From: Haematobia irritans
Taxonomy: Eukaryota > Arthropoda > Insecta > Diptera > Muscidae
Length of the DNA stretch: 64,000 nucleotides
Direction of reading: 5' to 3'
Assembly (NCBI RefSeq): GCF_050003625.1
Contig: NC_134400.1
Span: forward strand, 47,977,096-48,041,095
Shown here piece by piece: positions 1-9,502 of the stretch (position 1 is its first letter; each line of letters opens with the position of its first letter). The notes beneath the pieces were generated by a model. That model was not told the DNA's origin. It searched no databases and saw nothing but the letters and a program-made list of their open reading frames with translations. A program made the position numbers and the translations under genes.

Positions 1-619
1 TTTTTATTCTCGCATTTGTATCAATGTAAAAGATCGCATGGTAATTGGTGTGTTACCCACTGCCACCGACAATTTGTGGGTAAGATTGCAGTACGAAAAA
101 AAGCCACCGCTTGCAGTTCTCTGGTCAGTAACAGTGCTTGATATAAACGAAATTGACTGATTTTGCGATAAAATATTATTTTTTTTTATTGCAAAAATAA
201 CAATTTTATAACAAAAAACTGGAATTCAAAAACTCTAACAAAAGAAGAACGTTGAGTCGAGTATAAACATACATAAATAATTTTATAATATAAACATAAA
301 TTTACTTAGGCGTGAACAGTTTTTTACTAGCATTTAACACCATCGCTCTAAAATGCCTTTTATTTTTCTTTAATAATTCATTTTAAAGAAAATAAACTTT
401 TTAAATTGTTTTAGCTGCAAAACTCGAACTTAATGCCCACTTTTATATTTGAAGGTGTCCGTCAACTCCTCGTGGTCTACTTATTAAGAAAGAGGTACCA
501 AACTTTGTTTTTATACATATTACTGTGTAATTTTTCACTATTCCCTCCTTGTTTCATTTTACTGTCCCAACTCTAAAAAGAGTATAGTGCCCTTTCGTTA
601 TTTTTATGAAGGCCCCTGA
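1..619. other. AT-rich DNA, no gene recognised
   Basis: No open reading frame of coding character, tRNA or clear element end was seen here. The stretch is A+T rich with T-runs. Its right part (about 540-619) may belong to the neighbouring CACTGTTAG element, because no outer end of that element was found to the left. Confidence 0.4.
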
Positions 620-1235
620 TTTCTTTTAACGAACCAAGAAAAAAATTGTGCCCATAATTCCAAAATGATAAACAAAACACATGTCCACACATACATAAAA
701 TGCTGCTCTCAAGGCGAAAACATATGCTGTTTGTTTTTCAAATGTCTATTCTCTTGGTTCCGAATGTCTATTCTCTTTATTCAAATTAAATAATATTTAG
801 ACTTAAGCATATCAAATTTTTGGCCCTATCATAAAACAGTTTTCCGAAACAACATACAAGCGGTTTCACAGAAATTGTTCTCTTTTGATTCTTTTGCTGT
901 GTTATGTTGATATCTTTCGACAACTCTCCCGGTTTCCATCTCTATTTCTTTCTCTGTACTCTCTCTGTCGCTTTGAATAAAATATCACAACATGTTAGTA
1001 TGTTTAGTCGAAATTTATAAATTTATATATGTTTGCATTCACACATATGATTTTTATGAAACATTCATACCCCAAACATAATATATTCTAACATATTAAC
1101 ATAGATGTCCCAAATATTTAGTGTTAGTTTAGGAACATTACATGTTCGCACTTAAATATATTGTGTTTTAAAATTGTGCCCGAAACACATTTTGTTTATA
1201 TCGGAACATATGAAAAACATATTTTTCTAACAGTG
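620..1235 (-). mobile_element. CACTGTTAG-family TIR element, copy 1 (left end not found)
   Basis: The right edge reads ...TTTTTCTAACAGTG followed by TA, and the same sequence in opposite orientation opens the element at 55071. The two copies stay alignable for about 600 bp, through the ATATGTTCCGATATAAAC-like part, a GA/CT-rich tract and the AACGAACCAAGAAA segment. They diverge near 620. No transposase is encoded, so this is a non-autonomous DNA transposon; TA at the edge suggests a Tc1/mariner-type target, which is an inference. It truncates the LINE linker that lies immediately to its right. Confidence 0.6.
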
Positions 1236-1237
1236 TA

Positions 1238-1395
1238 GAGATGGTATATAGGGAAAAGTTAAATGCAGATCCAGTTCTCTTATATTTCTTGAACAGCTTA
1301 TTTTTCTTATTTTTCAATTTCGAAAGTTTTGGGGTATTCCAAGGAGGACCATCTGAACTTAATCTTGGCTTCAATGGAACTGATCCAGAAAACAT
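1238..1395 (-). pseudogene. LINE relic: endonuclease-RT linker fragment
   Basis: The minus-strand reading contains PPWNTPKLSKLKNKKNKLFK followed by KYKRTGSAFNFSLY. This is the basic linker that typically joins the endonuclease to the reverse transcriptase in Jockey/CR1-type non-LTR retrotransposons (a W-x-x-x-L-x-x-L-K-N-K-K-N-K-L-F-K-K pattern). The reading then runs into the CACTGTTAG element, so the remaining residues of the open frame come from that insertion. It lies in the right order and orientation to be the continuation of the endonuclease pieces at 1525-2470. No RT domain follows, so the copy is truncated. Confidence 0.65.
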
Positions 1396-1524
1396 TTAAA
1401 TAAAGTGTTGTAAAAATTTTGAAGTACAATATCAAGGTTAGTAGAATTCCCAATTCACAGAAGATAAAAGATTATTCAATTTCACGTAGTCTGTTTTAGC
1501 AAAACAATAAGTTCTCTCGGATTT

Positions 1525-1907
1525 TTACACAAATTTATACTTTTTACTTGTATTAATATATGGAATAAATACCTGTGTTAAAACAGTTGGGTGATATTTA
1601 TCTTCAGGTAATACCAAAGGATTACAAGGCTGAACACAAGCATCACTAGGTTGGTTAACAAACACTATGTCTAAAAGTTTCCCTTGATTATTAAATACAC
1701 GATTTATTCGAAACATACCAAAATTAAATAATGGTTCAATACAACCATTTGTAGAAATATTAGTAGACAAAGGTATAGGAGCATTACTTTCAATAGATTG
1801 ATTCCATGACATTAAAGGAAGGTTAAAGTCGCCAAAAGCAAGTAAAATGTCTGTAGATTTTGATAACATAAATGAAGATAAAATGGCTGAAACATGATCA
1901 TTATAAA
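1525..1907 (-). pseudogene. LINE relic: C-terminal half of AP-type endonuclease
   Basis: The minus strand encodes ...STDILLAFGDFNLPLMSW, where GDFNLP is the conserved aspartate/asparagine motif of LINE apurinic-type endonucleases. It continues with an N-x-x-G-K-L-L-D-I-V-F-V-N segment. The position where an S-D-H motif is expected reads DKYHP, which fits the Jockey/CR1 variant or decay. Reading outward beyond the first methionine the frame continues (YNDHVSAILSSF) up to the edge of the MITE at 1910. Together with 2162-2470 it forms one endonuclease domain split by that MITE. No function is expected. Confidence 0.7.
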
Positions 1908-1909
1908 CA

Positions 1910-2159
1910 CACCCAGAGAAGGAATATGATCACCTCAAACATGTTTTAAGAGCAAAATGTTATTTTTGGGTTGTGACCATGTAACATGGTTTACGCAACC
2001 ATGTTATTTTCTCGGAAATCATGTATTTGATTTCGGCAAGCAGGTTATATTTGACGAGAAAATAACATTTTACTGACAAACATGTTACATGGTCACCATA
2101 CAAAAATAACATTTTGCTCTTGAAACATGTTTGAGGTGATCATATTCCTTCTCTGTGTG
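1910..2159. mobile_element. 250-bp MITE with CACCCAGAGAAGG ends
   Basis: The ends are inverted copies: CACCCAGAGAAGG at the left and CCTTCTCTGTGTG at the right. The inverted match continues inward through ATATGATCACCTCAAACATG for about 60 bp, so the whole element could fold into a long hairpin. It sits inside a LINE endonuclease frame. Removing 1910-2159 together with one flanking CA dinucleotide restores an uninterrupted endonuclease reading frame, so the duplicated target appears to be 2 bp. The ends resemble those of the larger CACCC elements at 3801 and 9503. Confidence 0.8.
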
Positions 2160-2161
2160 CA

Positions 2162-2470
2162 CTCAGAGAGGAGTTAGGAGGAATATACGAGCATGAGACG
2201 AACAAAAATAAATTTCGTATACGGATTTTCACTGCTAAAAATTCAATACAATCATTGCAAGGAACATTAATTTGTTCAGAAGGGAATTCCAAAGAAACAG
2301 CAATTAAGACACCTCCTCCAGATTTTTTAAACTGATTAATACGATCGCAACGGAAAATTTGGTATTTAGCACATAAAATTTCAGAATTATGAATGTTATT
2401 TTTAAGCCAGGTTTCAGTAAAAATTATAATATTATAATAAAGACTAAAACTACTAGTATATAATGCCGAT
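2162..2470 (-). pseudogene. LINE relic: N-terminal half of AP-type endonuclease
   Basis: The minus strand encodes IIIFTETWLKNNI, then CDRINQFKKSGGGVLIAV and VSCSYIPPNSS. TETWL contains the catalytic glutamate of LINE endonucleases, and R-x-D-R...G-G-G-V-L-I-A-V is a standard motif of the Jockey/CR1 group. Upstream, the frame is joined at about 2470 to a piece of LOA ORF2 ending in APGFIK, so the open frame starting near 2508 is a chimera of two unrelated LINEs. Downstream it is broken by the MITE at 1910-2159. Confidence 0.75.
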
Positions 2471-3455
2471 TTAATGAAACCTGGAGCGGGGTTCGTGCAT
2501 GCTAGCACCTTCCGTAGTCTGGAAGCCTCGGACGTATTCTCAATGCTGCTGCAGTAATCATTCCAAGAGTTATGCTGAGCCTTTCTCAGTTCTCGCTTTT
2601 ATCCTCTCAGATTCTTCTTGTAAGCGTCCCAATCCACAGGAGCTCTGATGGACTTTGCTTTGTTAAAGAGCTTCCTGCACGATTTCCTCATATTACCTAA
2701 CTCCGTAGACCACCATGGTGGTCGATTTTTACCCCTTGGCTTCCCTCTAGGGCATGCAGCTTTCAGTGAAATGTTGAAGGCCTTAGTAATCCTCTCCACT
2801 GCGTGTTCGATAACTTGCACAGTGCTCATATTTGTCTCTGGTATTTCCGGTATCATCATATTTAACGATTCCCTATACCTATTCCAATCAGCTTTCCTAA
2901 CATTTGGCGGAAATATGGTCTTGGTGGTATGAACATCAAATTTGAAACTGATGTAGCGATGATTTGAGAAGCTATGTTCTCTTAAAACCTGCCAATCAGA
3001 TATCATTTCATTCAGTTCTTGCGAGGCCAAGGTGACGTCCAAAACCTTTTGCCTGTTTTTAGTGACAAAGGTTGGGGCATCTCCCTTCTTGCAAACTACC
3101 AAATTAGTACACAAAATAAACTCTAGGAGTGACCCTCCTCTTGTATTAATGTAACCACTTCCCCATATACTATGATGTGCATTTGCATCGCATCCCAGTA
3201 TATGGGTTCGACTTGTCAAAGTGTCGCCACCTGTCGACCCGTCTACAGGTCGACTAATTGGGCCTAACTCTTGGTCATTGCCCAAATTAACTCCAGTCGA
3301 TACTCGTCCACTGGGCCCTGAAGTTAGCAACGCAGTGTATGTCTTTGAATTTCGCTGCATGGTGGCTTAATATCCCACCATACTTGAAATTCGTAGTAGG
3401 TACTTACTACGATGATTAAAAAACACGTCCGTTCCGTTCGACGGTTGAATGAAAA
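2471..3455 (-). mobile_element. LOA-clade LINE, internally deleted 5' copy
   Basis: The right edge carries the same 5' leader as the complete LOA at 25280-30298 (ACACGTCCGTTCCGTTCGAC on the plus strand). The copy contains the start of ORF1, then jumps directly into the middle of the ORF2 endonuclease, and stops at the ORF2 stretch APGFIK, where another LINE begins. RT and RNase H are absent. It is therefore a dead copy carrying about 1.6 kb of internal deletion relative to the complete element. Confidence 0.85.
2599..3360 (-). pseudogene. ORF1-ORF2 fusion frame of deleted LOA element
   Basis: A 253-codon frame starts at the normal LOA ORF1 methionine (MQRNSKT). After roughly 50 ORF1 residues, ending GGDTLTSRT, it passes in frame into ORF2 at HILGCDANAHHSIWGS, an endonuclease motif with a catalytic aspartate and asparagine. 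It continues through SFSNHRYIS (intact copy: SFSDHRYIS, so the catalytic S-D-H is changed to S-N-H) and the basic linker. It ends at a TAA that replaces a tyrosine codon of the intact copy. The first part of the endonuclease, including the QINLHH motif and the QEP glutamate, is missing. The product cannot be an active nuclease. Confidence 0.85.
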
Positions 3456-3469
3456 AAAATCCTTATAGT

Positions 3470-3660
3470 TAAGTTCGACTAACAAGATCAACATGTTTTT
3501 AATAATTGTGAGAAATTCTTCAAAAATAATGAAATCGTCTTTAAATTTTTTGAATTTTTGTATCTTGACTACAAAGCGAAAGAGCGTTCAAAAATAGGAT
3601 ATATTTTTCAATATACTGTGTAACTGTGAGGAAATCATTCCTTTGCCCGACTTTTTAAAA
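3470..3660. repeat. Internal fragment of CACTG MITE family
   Basis: The stretch from about TTAAGTTCGACTAACAAG to TTTTTCAATATACTGTG matches the interior of the intact CACTG MITE at 46132-46760 and the copies at 33091 and 34860. Shared landmarks are the GTCTTTAAATTT and ACAAAGCGAAAGAGCGTTC-like segments. Neither end of the MITE is preserved here. Confidence 0.6.
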
Positions 3661-3661
3661 G

Positions 3662-3800
3662 TTAAACATAGTTCCTCCTTTCTAGCAATAAAACTTTGAC
3701 AAAACTCTTCCTAGTAATAAAATGTTACAAAATTTTCTCTAGATATAAAATTGTGACAATATTTTATCTAGAAATAAAATTGTGACAAATATTTTCGCTA
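3662..3800. repeat. About 30-bp AT-rich minisatellite, left part
   Basis: Tandem variants of a unit close to AAAATTGTGACAAAATTTTC plus TCTAGAAAT occur about four times. The array resumes at 7832, after the CACCC element, and the TA at 3799-3800 is the duplicated target of that insertion. The unit resembles the minisatellite inside HLE-A elements. Confidence 0.75.
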
Positions 3801-3944
3801 CACCCAGAAAAAAGTACCTTCGAAAGTAAAGGAAAAAATGTTTATCAATTTAGTTTAGCCATTTTATTTCCATTAAGTAAAATTTTTGTGTGAAATAATA
3901 AAATTTACTTGTTTCAGTAAAAAAATTCTAAAATGAAAGCAGTT

Positions 3945-4404
3945 AGGAATAGTTCATTAACTAGAATAAGGCATGGAATTTTACTAATACTGTTTTGTTC
4001 GCTGGGTATAAGAATTTACTACTGAACAAGAAAATTTTATTCACTGATAACAAAGCATTCGTAAAAATAAACAAAAACCGAACTAAAACCAAGTTTCCTC
4101 AAATATTGTAAAATTTCTTATAAAACGATAACACTGACTTCCTTTATTATAGAAAGCTTATCATACATACGAATAGGAATAGTTCATTAACTAGAATAAG
4201 GCATGGAATTTTACTAATACTGTTTTGTTCGCTGGGTATAAGAATTTACTACTGAACAAGAAAATTTTATTCACTGATAACAAAGAATTCGTAAAAATAA
4301 ACAAAAACCGAACTAAAACCAAGTTTCCTCAAATTTTGTAAAATTTCTTATAAAACGATAACACTGACTTCCTTTATTATAGAAAGCTTATCATACATAC
4401 GAAT
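3945..4404. repeat. 230-bp tandem duplication inside CACCC MITE copy 1
   Basis: Two almost identical units, 3945-4174 and 4175-4404, both begin AGGAATAGTTCATTAACTAG and end TCATACATACGAAT. Only a few single-base differences were seen. The copy at 9503-10937 has one unit, so the duplication is private to this copy and recent. Confidence 0.9.
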
Positions 4405-4856
4405 AACACTTGGCATAGAAAAATATTTTAGTTCATTCGTACTAAAAAGTATTCAATCCTTTCAAATCTTAAGGAAACACACTTGTTAGAATATAGGAAA
4501 TTTTCCTATATTTCTTTTATATACCTGTAATCGTTACCTGTCATCGATGTAATCGATATGTTTGCTCGTGGGTTGTTTTTATACCCTCCATCATAGGATG
4601 GGGGTATATTAACTTTGTCATTCCGTTTGTAACACATCGAAATATTGCTCTAAGACCCCATAAAGTATATATATTCTGGGTCGTGGTGAAATTCTGAGTC
4701 GATCTAAGTATGTCCGTCCGTCCGTCTGTTGAAATCACGCTAACTTCCGAACGAAACAAGCTATCGACTTGAAACTTGGCACAAGTAGTTGTTATCGATG
4801 TAGGTCGGATGGTATTGAAAATGGGCCATATCGGTCCACTTTTACGTATAGCCCCC

Positions 4857-6300
4857 ATATAAAGGGACCCTCAGATTTGGCTTGTGGAGCCTCTAACAGA
4901 AGCATATTTCATCCGATCCGGCTGAAATTTGGTATATGGTGTTGGTATATGGTCTCTAACAACCATGCAAAAATTGGTCCACATCGGTCCGTAATTATAT
5001 ATAGCCCCCATATAAACCGATCCCCAGATTTGGCTTGCGAAGCCTAAAAGAGAAGTAAATTTCATCCGATCCGGCTGAAATTTGGTACATGGTGTTGGTA
5101 TATGGTCTCCAACAACCATGCAAAAATTGGTTCATATCGGTCCTTAATTATATATAGCCCCCATATAAACCGATCCCCAGATTTGGCTTGTGGAGCCTCT
5201 AACGGGAGCATATTTCATCCGATCCGATTGAAATTTCGTATATGGTGTTGGTATATGGTCTCTAACAACCATGCAAAAATTGGTCTACATCGGTTCGTAA
5301 TTATATATAGCCCCCATATAAACCGATCCCCAGATTTGGCTTGCGAAGCCTAAAAGTGAAGTAAATTTCATCCGATCCGGCTGAAATTTGGTACATGGTG
5401 TTGGTATATGGTCTCTAACAACTATGCAAAAATTGGTCCACATCGGTCCATAATTATATAAAGCCCCCTTATAAACCGATCCCCAGATTTGGCTTGCGAA
5501 GCCTAAAAGAGAAGTAAATTTCATCCGCTCCGGCTGAAATTTGGTACATGGTGTTGGTATATGGTCTCCAACAACCATGCAAAAATTGGTCCATATCGGT
5601 CCTTAATTATATATAGCCCCCATATAAACCGATCCCCAGATTTGGCTTGTGGAGCCTCTAAGAGAAGCATATTTCATCCAATCCGGACGAAATTTGGTAC
5701 ATGGTGTTGGTATATGGTCTCTAACAATCATGCAAAAATTGGTCCACATCGGTCTATAATTATATATAGCCCCCATATAAACCGATCCCCAGATTTGGCT
5801 TGCGGAGCCTCAAAGAGAAGCAAATTTCATCCGATCAGGCTGAAATTTTGGCACATGGTGTTGGTATATGGTCTCTAACAATCATGCAAAAATTGGTCCA
5901 CATCGGTCTATAATTATATATAGCCCCCATATAAACCGATCCCCAGATTTGGCTTGCGGAGCCTCAAAGAGAAGCAAATTTCATCCGATCAGGCTGAAAT
6001 TTGGTACATGATGTTGGTATATGGTCTCTAACAACCATGCAAAATTTGTCCGCATCGGTTCATAATTATATATAGCCCCCATATAAACCGATCCCCAGAT
6101 TTGGCTTGCGAAGTCTCCAAGAGAAGCAAATTTCATCCAATCCGGTTGTAATTTGGAACATGGTGTTAGTATATGATATTTAACAACCGTGCCAGAATTG
6201 GTCCATATCGGTCTATAATTATATATAGCCCCCATATAAAACGTTCTCCAGATTTGACCTCCGGAGCCTCTTGGAGGAGCAAAATTCATTCGATCCGGTT
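4857..6300 (+). repeat. Central tandem repeats of HLE-A1 (about 153-bp unit)
   Basis: Units recur every 153 bp, measured from successive CCGATCCCCAGATTTGGCTT motifs at about 5017, 5170 and 5323. Each unit carries ATATATAGCCCCCATATAAA, ATCCGATCCGGCTGAAATTT and a GGTGTTGGTATATGG box. The last one or two units diverge (CCTCTTGGAGGAGCAAAATT). No conserved protein reading is shared between families, so the open frames on both strands are not genes. Confidence 0.9.
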
Positions 6301-6952
6301 CAAATTAGGAACGTGGTGTAAGTATATGGTCACTAACAACCATACCAAAATAGGTCCAATCACACACAAAATGGTCCATATCGGTTCATAATCATGGTTG
6401 CCACTAGAGCCAAAAATAATCTACCAAAATTTTATTTCTATAGAAAATTTTGTCAAAATTTTATTTTAATAGAATTTTTTTTTTTTTTCAAATTTTATTC
6501 GGTTCATAATCATGGTTGCTACTCAAGCCAAAAATAATCTACCAAGATTTTATTTCTATAGAAAATATTGTCAAAAGTTTATTTCTATAGAAATTTTTGT
6601 CAAAATTTTATTTTTGTAGAAATTTTGTGAACATTTTCTTTCTATAGAAAATTTTGGGAAAATTTTTATTTTTATAGAAAATTTTGTGAAAATTTTACTT
6701 CTATAGACAATTGTATTAAAATTTTATTTCTGTAGAAAATTTTGTCAAAATTTTATGTCTATTTTGTCAAACTGAATTATGTACGTATTGGATCGATCTT
6801 TTTTGATTTAATATATACCACGTATGGACTTACATACAATTTAGAAGATGGTGTTAGGAGGTTTTAAGATACCTTGCCATCGGCAAGCGTTACCGCAACT
6901 TAAGTAATTCGATTGTGGATGGCAGTGTTTAGAAGAAGTTTCTACGCAATCC

Positions 6953-6996
6953 ATGATGGAGGGTACATAAGTTTCGGCCTGGCCGAACTTACGGCC
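6953..6996 (+). other. Helentron-like 3' terminal signals: subterminal inverted repeat and hairpin
   Basis: ATGATGGAGGGTA at 6953-6965 is the inverse of the element's 5' ATACCCTCCATCAT (13 of 14 bases when the flanking base is counted). It is followed at 6981-6996 by a hairpin with stem GGCCG/CGGCC and loop AACTTA. The element ends 13-14 bases later in ACTTGTTTT. In Helentrons such a hairpin is thought to stop rolling-circle transfer. Confidence 0.75.
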
Positions 6997-7831
6997 GTAT
7001 ATACTTGTTTTAGTTGGAATCGCGTTGTTATGGTATACGGAGATATTGTTAAAAAATAGTATAGTAAAATAATATAATAAATAACAAATAAAATATTTGT
7101 TATTTTAAATTAGTGAGAAATTTTTTCGTTTTTTCAAAATTATTGAAATAACAAACAATAAGTTTATCAATAAATCTATCAATGTTCGGATGGTGTATAA
7201 AGAAAAAAAAAAACAGCAACAGAATAACAACCCCTTCATTCGTCTTAATTTTGGAATCTTCAATTATCAGTTAACATTCATACAGCTAACCTTTTGTAAA
7301 ATCGCTACGCAGCATCTTATTAAAAGTGAAAGGAACAAGAAGAAGAAAAGCATTTCGTTTTACAGTTGGTAACTTTACATGGAAATTGGAAATAGTGGAA
7401 TAATAAGCTAATATTTCAAGGCCAGTCGATGCTGTTAATTCTTAATAAATATATTTAATATATTAATAAAACATGTCTTTTATTGAAGAAAAAATGTCTA
7501 TATAAATAAATAAAACTGTATATAAAAACAAAGGTAAGCAGTTCCAATTTTGAAGTAAAAGGTTTACCACAAATATGTAAGATTTTTCCAAATGAATGAA
7601 AAAAGTTCAATAAAATCATTCCATATATGAATTCAATTCAGTTAAATTTTTTCATTCTGTAGTATAGTGCTACATAAATATAGGAAAATGTTAACTAATA
7701 TATGGAATGCATTCTACCTAAGTATCACATCGTTCACACAAATAAAAATGTCTTTGGCGCTATACGAAGTTCAACTTTCTTCACAATGAGTTCATTTTAA
7801 CTTAAAGAAGTGGTTACTTTTTCTGGGTGTA

Positions 7832-8185
7832 GGAATTAAATTTTGTCAAAATTTTCTCTATGAATTAGATGTTGTCAAAATTTTCTCTAGGAATTAGATT
7901 TTGTTAAAATCTTCTCTAGGAATTAGATTTTGTCAAAAATTTCTCTAGGAATTAGATTTTGACAAAATTTACTCCAGAAATAAAATTTTGACAAAAATTT
8001 CTCCAGAAACAAAACTGTTACAAAATTTTCTCTAAAAATAAAGTTGCGACAAAATTTTCTCTAAAAAAAATTGTGACAAAATTTTCTCTAGTAATAAAAT
8101 TTTGACAAAGTGTTTTCTAGTAATAAAATTTCGACAAAGTTTTTTCTAGTAATAACATTTTGACAAAAATATTTTGATGGTGTTC
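7832..8185. repeat. About 30-bp AT-rich minisatellite, right part
   Basis: About eleven imperfect units close to TTTTGTCAAAATTTTCTCTAG plus GAATTAGA. Units drift along the array from GGAATTAGATTTTG to AGTAATAAAATTTTGAC. It continues the array at 3662-3800, which the CACCC element split. Confidence 0.85.
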
Positions 8186-8190
8186 AAATT

Positions 8191-8460
8191 ATGGGAAGCG
8201 GAGAGCTATATCCCACAGTCTGGCTACTAGGTTTTAATGGGAAGGAAATCGAGCTCATGTCCAGCTTTCCGAAAATTCAAATACATTTCTTTGATTCGAG
8301 AGAAGATAGCGACACTCCACATTTGGCTGCGTGCATAGTCAACATAATCGGACACATTTACTTGGAATCGTCTGGTAAGAAAGTGGACGTTACCGAGGGC
8401 CTCCATCAAATAATGGAAAATATAAAAAAAAATCTTGTAAAAACAAGTAGTGGCTGCTGA
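8191..8460 (+). CDS. Unrecognised 89-residue ORF of coding character
   Basis: The frame runs from ATG at 8191 to TGA and reads MGSGELYPTVWLLGFNGKEI, then a central IHFFDSREDSDTPHLAACIV and an acidic/basic C-terminal helix-like part ending NLVKTSSGC. Base composition is clearly less A/T rich than the flanking minisatellite, and residues are varied rather than low complexity, which is why it stands out. The frame is also open a little upstream of the ATG (FQI). I recognise no family or motif, and see no signal peptide or membrane segment. It may be the last exon or a displaced fragment of a gene or transposon. A minisatellite abuts it on the left and anonymous DNA on the right. Confidence 0.3.
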   Translation: MGSGELYPTVWLLGFNGKEIELMSSFPKIQIHFFDSREDSDTPHLAACIVNIIGHIYLESSGKKVDVTEGLHQIMENIKKNLVKTSSGC

Positions 8461-9386
8461 CACTGCTTGGCATACCCTTCAACTCTTTTCCAAGTTTGGG
8501 GGCTCTACTTTCACGGAATACAATGAGAGAACTTCTCTGCCCTTGTGCATGGTTTTCACAAAAATATTTTTCACATACCTTCTACCTTACAATTTACTCC
8601 CTCCCGTAATTGGGGGTCACTAGAGTTTCTTATCACTCGCACACTTCTAATGGAAACACCATGTTGGATTGGTTTAGTATAGAGACTACAAGTTTGTTAT
8701 TCCTCTTCTTCTCGGTTTGTGTGATTAATGCCTGTAGGCTGGCTGTTTGTTCACAGGTGTGACTTTCCTAGTTTTCTCAAGTTTGTGTTTTTTACTCCGT
8801 TTCATGTGACAACGTTCGCAGACTATCAAGATTTGTTGTGTTTTTTTGCTTTGGCTTTTCTCGTTTGCCTACATGGCGGAGTTTGCCATTGCTGTCTGTT
8901 TCTTGGGTAATTATGACAGTCCTAAAACATAAATTATAATTTCTTTTCCATTCCATTTCCATTTGGCTGCGGAAGTGTCCTTCTGGATTTGTTTTCAGGT
9001 GCTTCCTAAAAATAGCTCCATCATATTAAAATTTATGACAAACTTTCTTTTTTTGCTCTTGCTTCCTTCATTTTGTTTTCCTGTCCTCTAGGCAGCTGTC
9101 AGTGTCGTAAATAGGAAGATTTTGGAGCCTTTCGTACAACGATTAATATATCGTTCTACATAATGAAGTAAAAACAATTGCTAAACCCATGTATATTACC
9201 ACCAAAGTCTCCTGAGATTACACTGAAAAAAAAAAATATTGTCTTCATGTCTTGAAAATGCGGGTGTACCCTCTTGCTTTGCATACACAGAGCCGAAAAT
9301 ATAACGATTTTTTAACCATGTACCTGGTCAAAATATTCATTGTAAAAGTTTGGTAACGAAGTCAAAATAACATTATATACAGTAAA
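8461..9386. other. Apparently unique DNA, no gene recognised
   Basis: No convincing reading frame or RNA gene was seen. A TTACACTGAAAAAAAAAAAT start near 9219, followed by ATTGTCTTCATGTCTTG, matches the left end of the CACTG MITE family, so about 9222-9260 is likely a MITE remnant. The rest is anonymous T-rich sequence. Confidence 0.4.
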
Positions 9387-9502
9387 ATAAGTAAGGAAAG
9401 TCTAAAGTCGGGCGGGGCCGACTATATTATACCCTGCACCACTTGGTAGATCTAAATTTTGGATACCATATCATATCCGTTAAATGTGTTGGGGCTATAT
9501 AC
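9387..9502 (-). mobile_element. HLE-B1 3' terminal fragment (minus orientation)
   Basis: Read on the minus strand, it ends GTGGTGCAGGGTATAATATA, the hairpin GTCGG-CCCCGC-CCGAC, and ACTTTAGACTTTCCTTACTT, the terminus shared with 18690-18802 and 23390-23456. Its inner side is cut off by the CACCC MITE at 9503. The sequence on the other side of that MITE is an HLE-A tail instead of HLE-B, so a deletion has occurred around the MITE. Confidence 0.8.

Larger units (their letters stand above)
4580..7010 (+). mobile_element. HLE-A1: complete Helentron-like (DINE-1/mini-me type) element
   Basis: In order: a 5' end starting ATACCCTCCATCAT; a TATATATATTCTGGGTCG core followed by a GTCC/GTCT microsatellite near 4709-4730 (the mini-me signature); about nine central tandem repeats of 153 bp (4857-6300); an AT-rich minisatellite with 30-bp units (about 6405-6770); an inverted copy of the 5' end at 6953-6965; a GC hairpin at 6981-6996; and the 3' end ATATACTTGTTTT. 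It encodes no protein. It lies inside the CACCC MITE, and the homologous empty site at 10070-10090 shows insertion into a T-tract without target duplication, as described for Helentrons. The open frames across the repeats are artefacts of the 153-bp period. Confidence 0.85.
3801..7829. mobile_element. CACCC-ended TA-MITE, copy 1, interrupted by HLE-A1
   Basis: The ends are CACCCAGAAAAAAGTACC and, inverted, ACTTTTTCTGGGTG, flanked by TA on both sides (3799-3800 and 7830-7831). Excluding the Helentron-like insertion at 4580-7010, the remaining 1.6 kb aligns along its length with the uninterrupted copy at 9503-10937, apart from a 230-bp internal tandem duplication. The element has no transposase ORF. 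Its target, a minisatellite unit reading TCTAGGAATTA, is recognisable on both sides, confirming the TA duplication. The TIR and TA target suggest mobilisation by a Tc1/mariner-type transposase; this is inference. Confidence 0.85.

Noticed and set aside
4769..6391. Overlapping ORFs of 80-105 codons on both strands (for example MVSNNHAKIGPHRS... and MVVGDHIPTPCTKF...)
   Set aside because: They are readings of the 153-bp HLE-A units; the period is a multiple of three, both strands are open, and no protein motif is shared between families.
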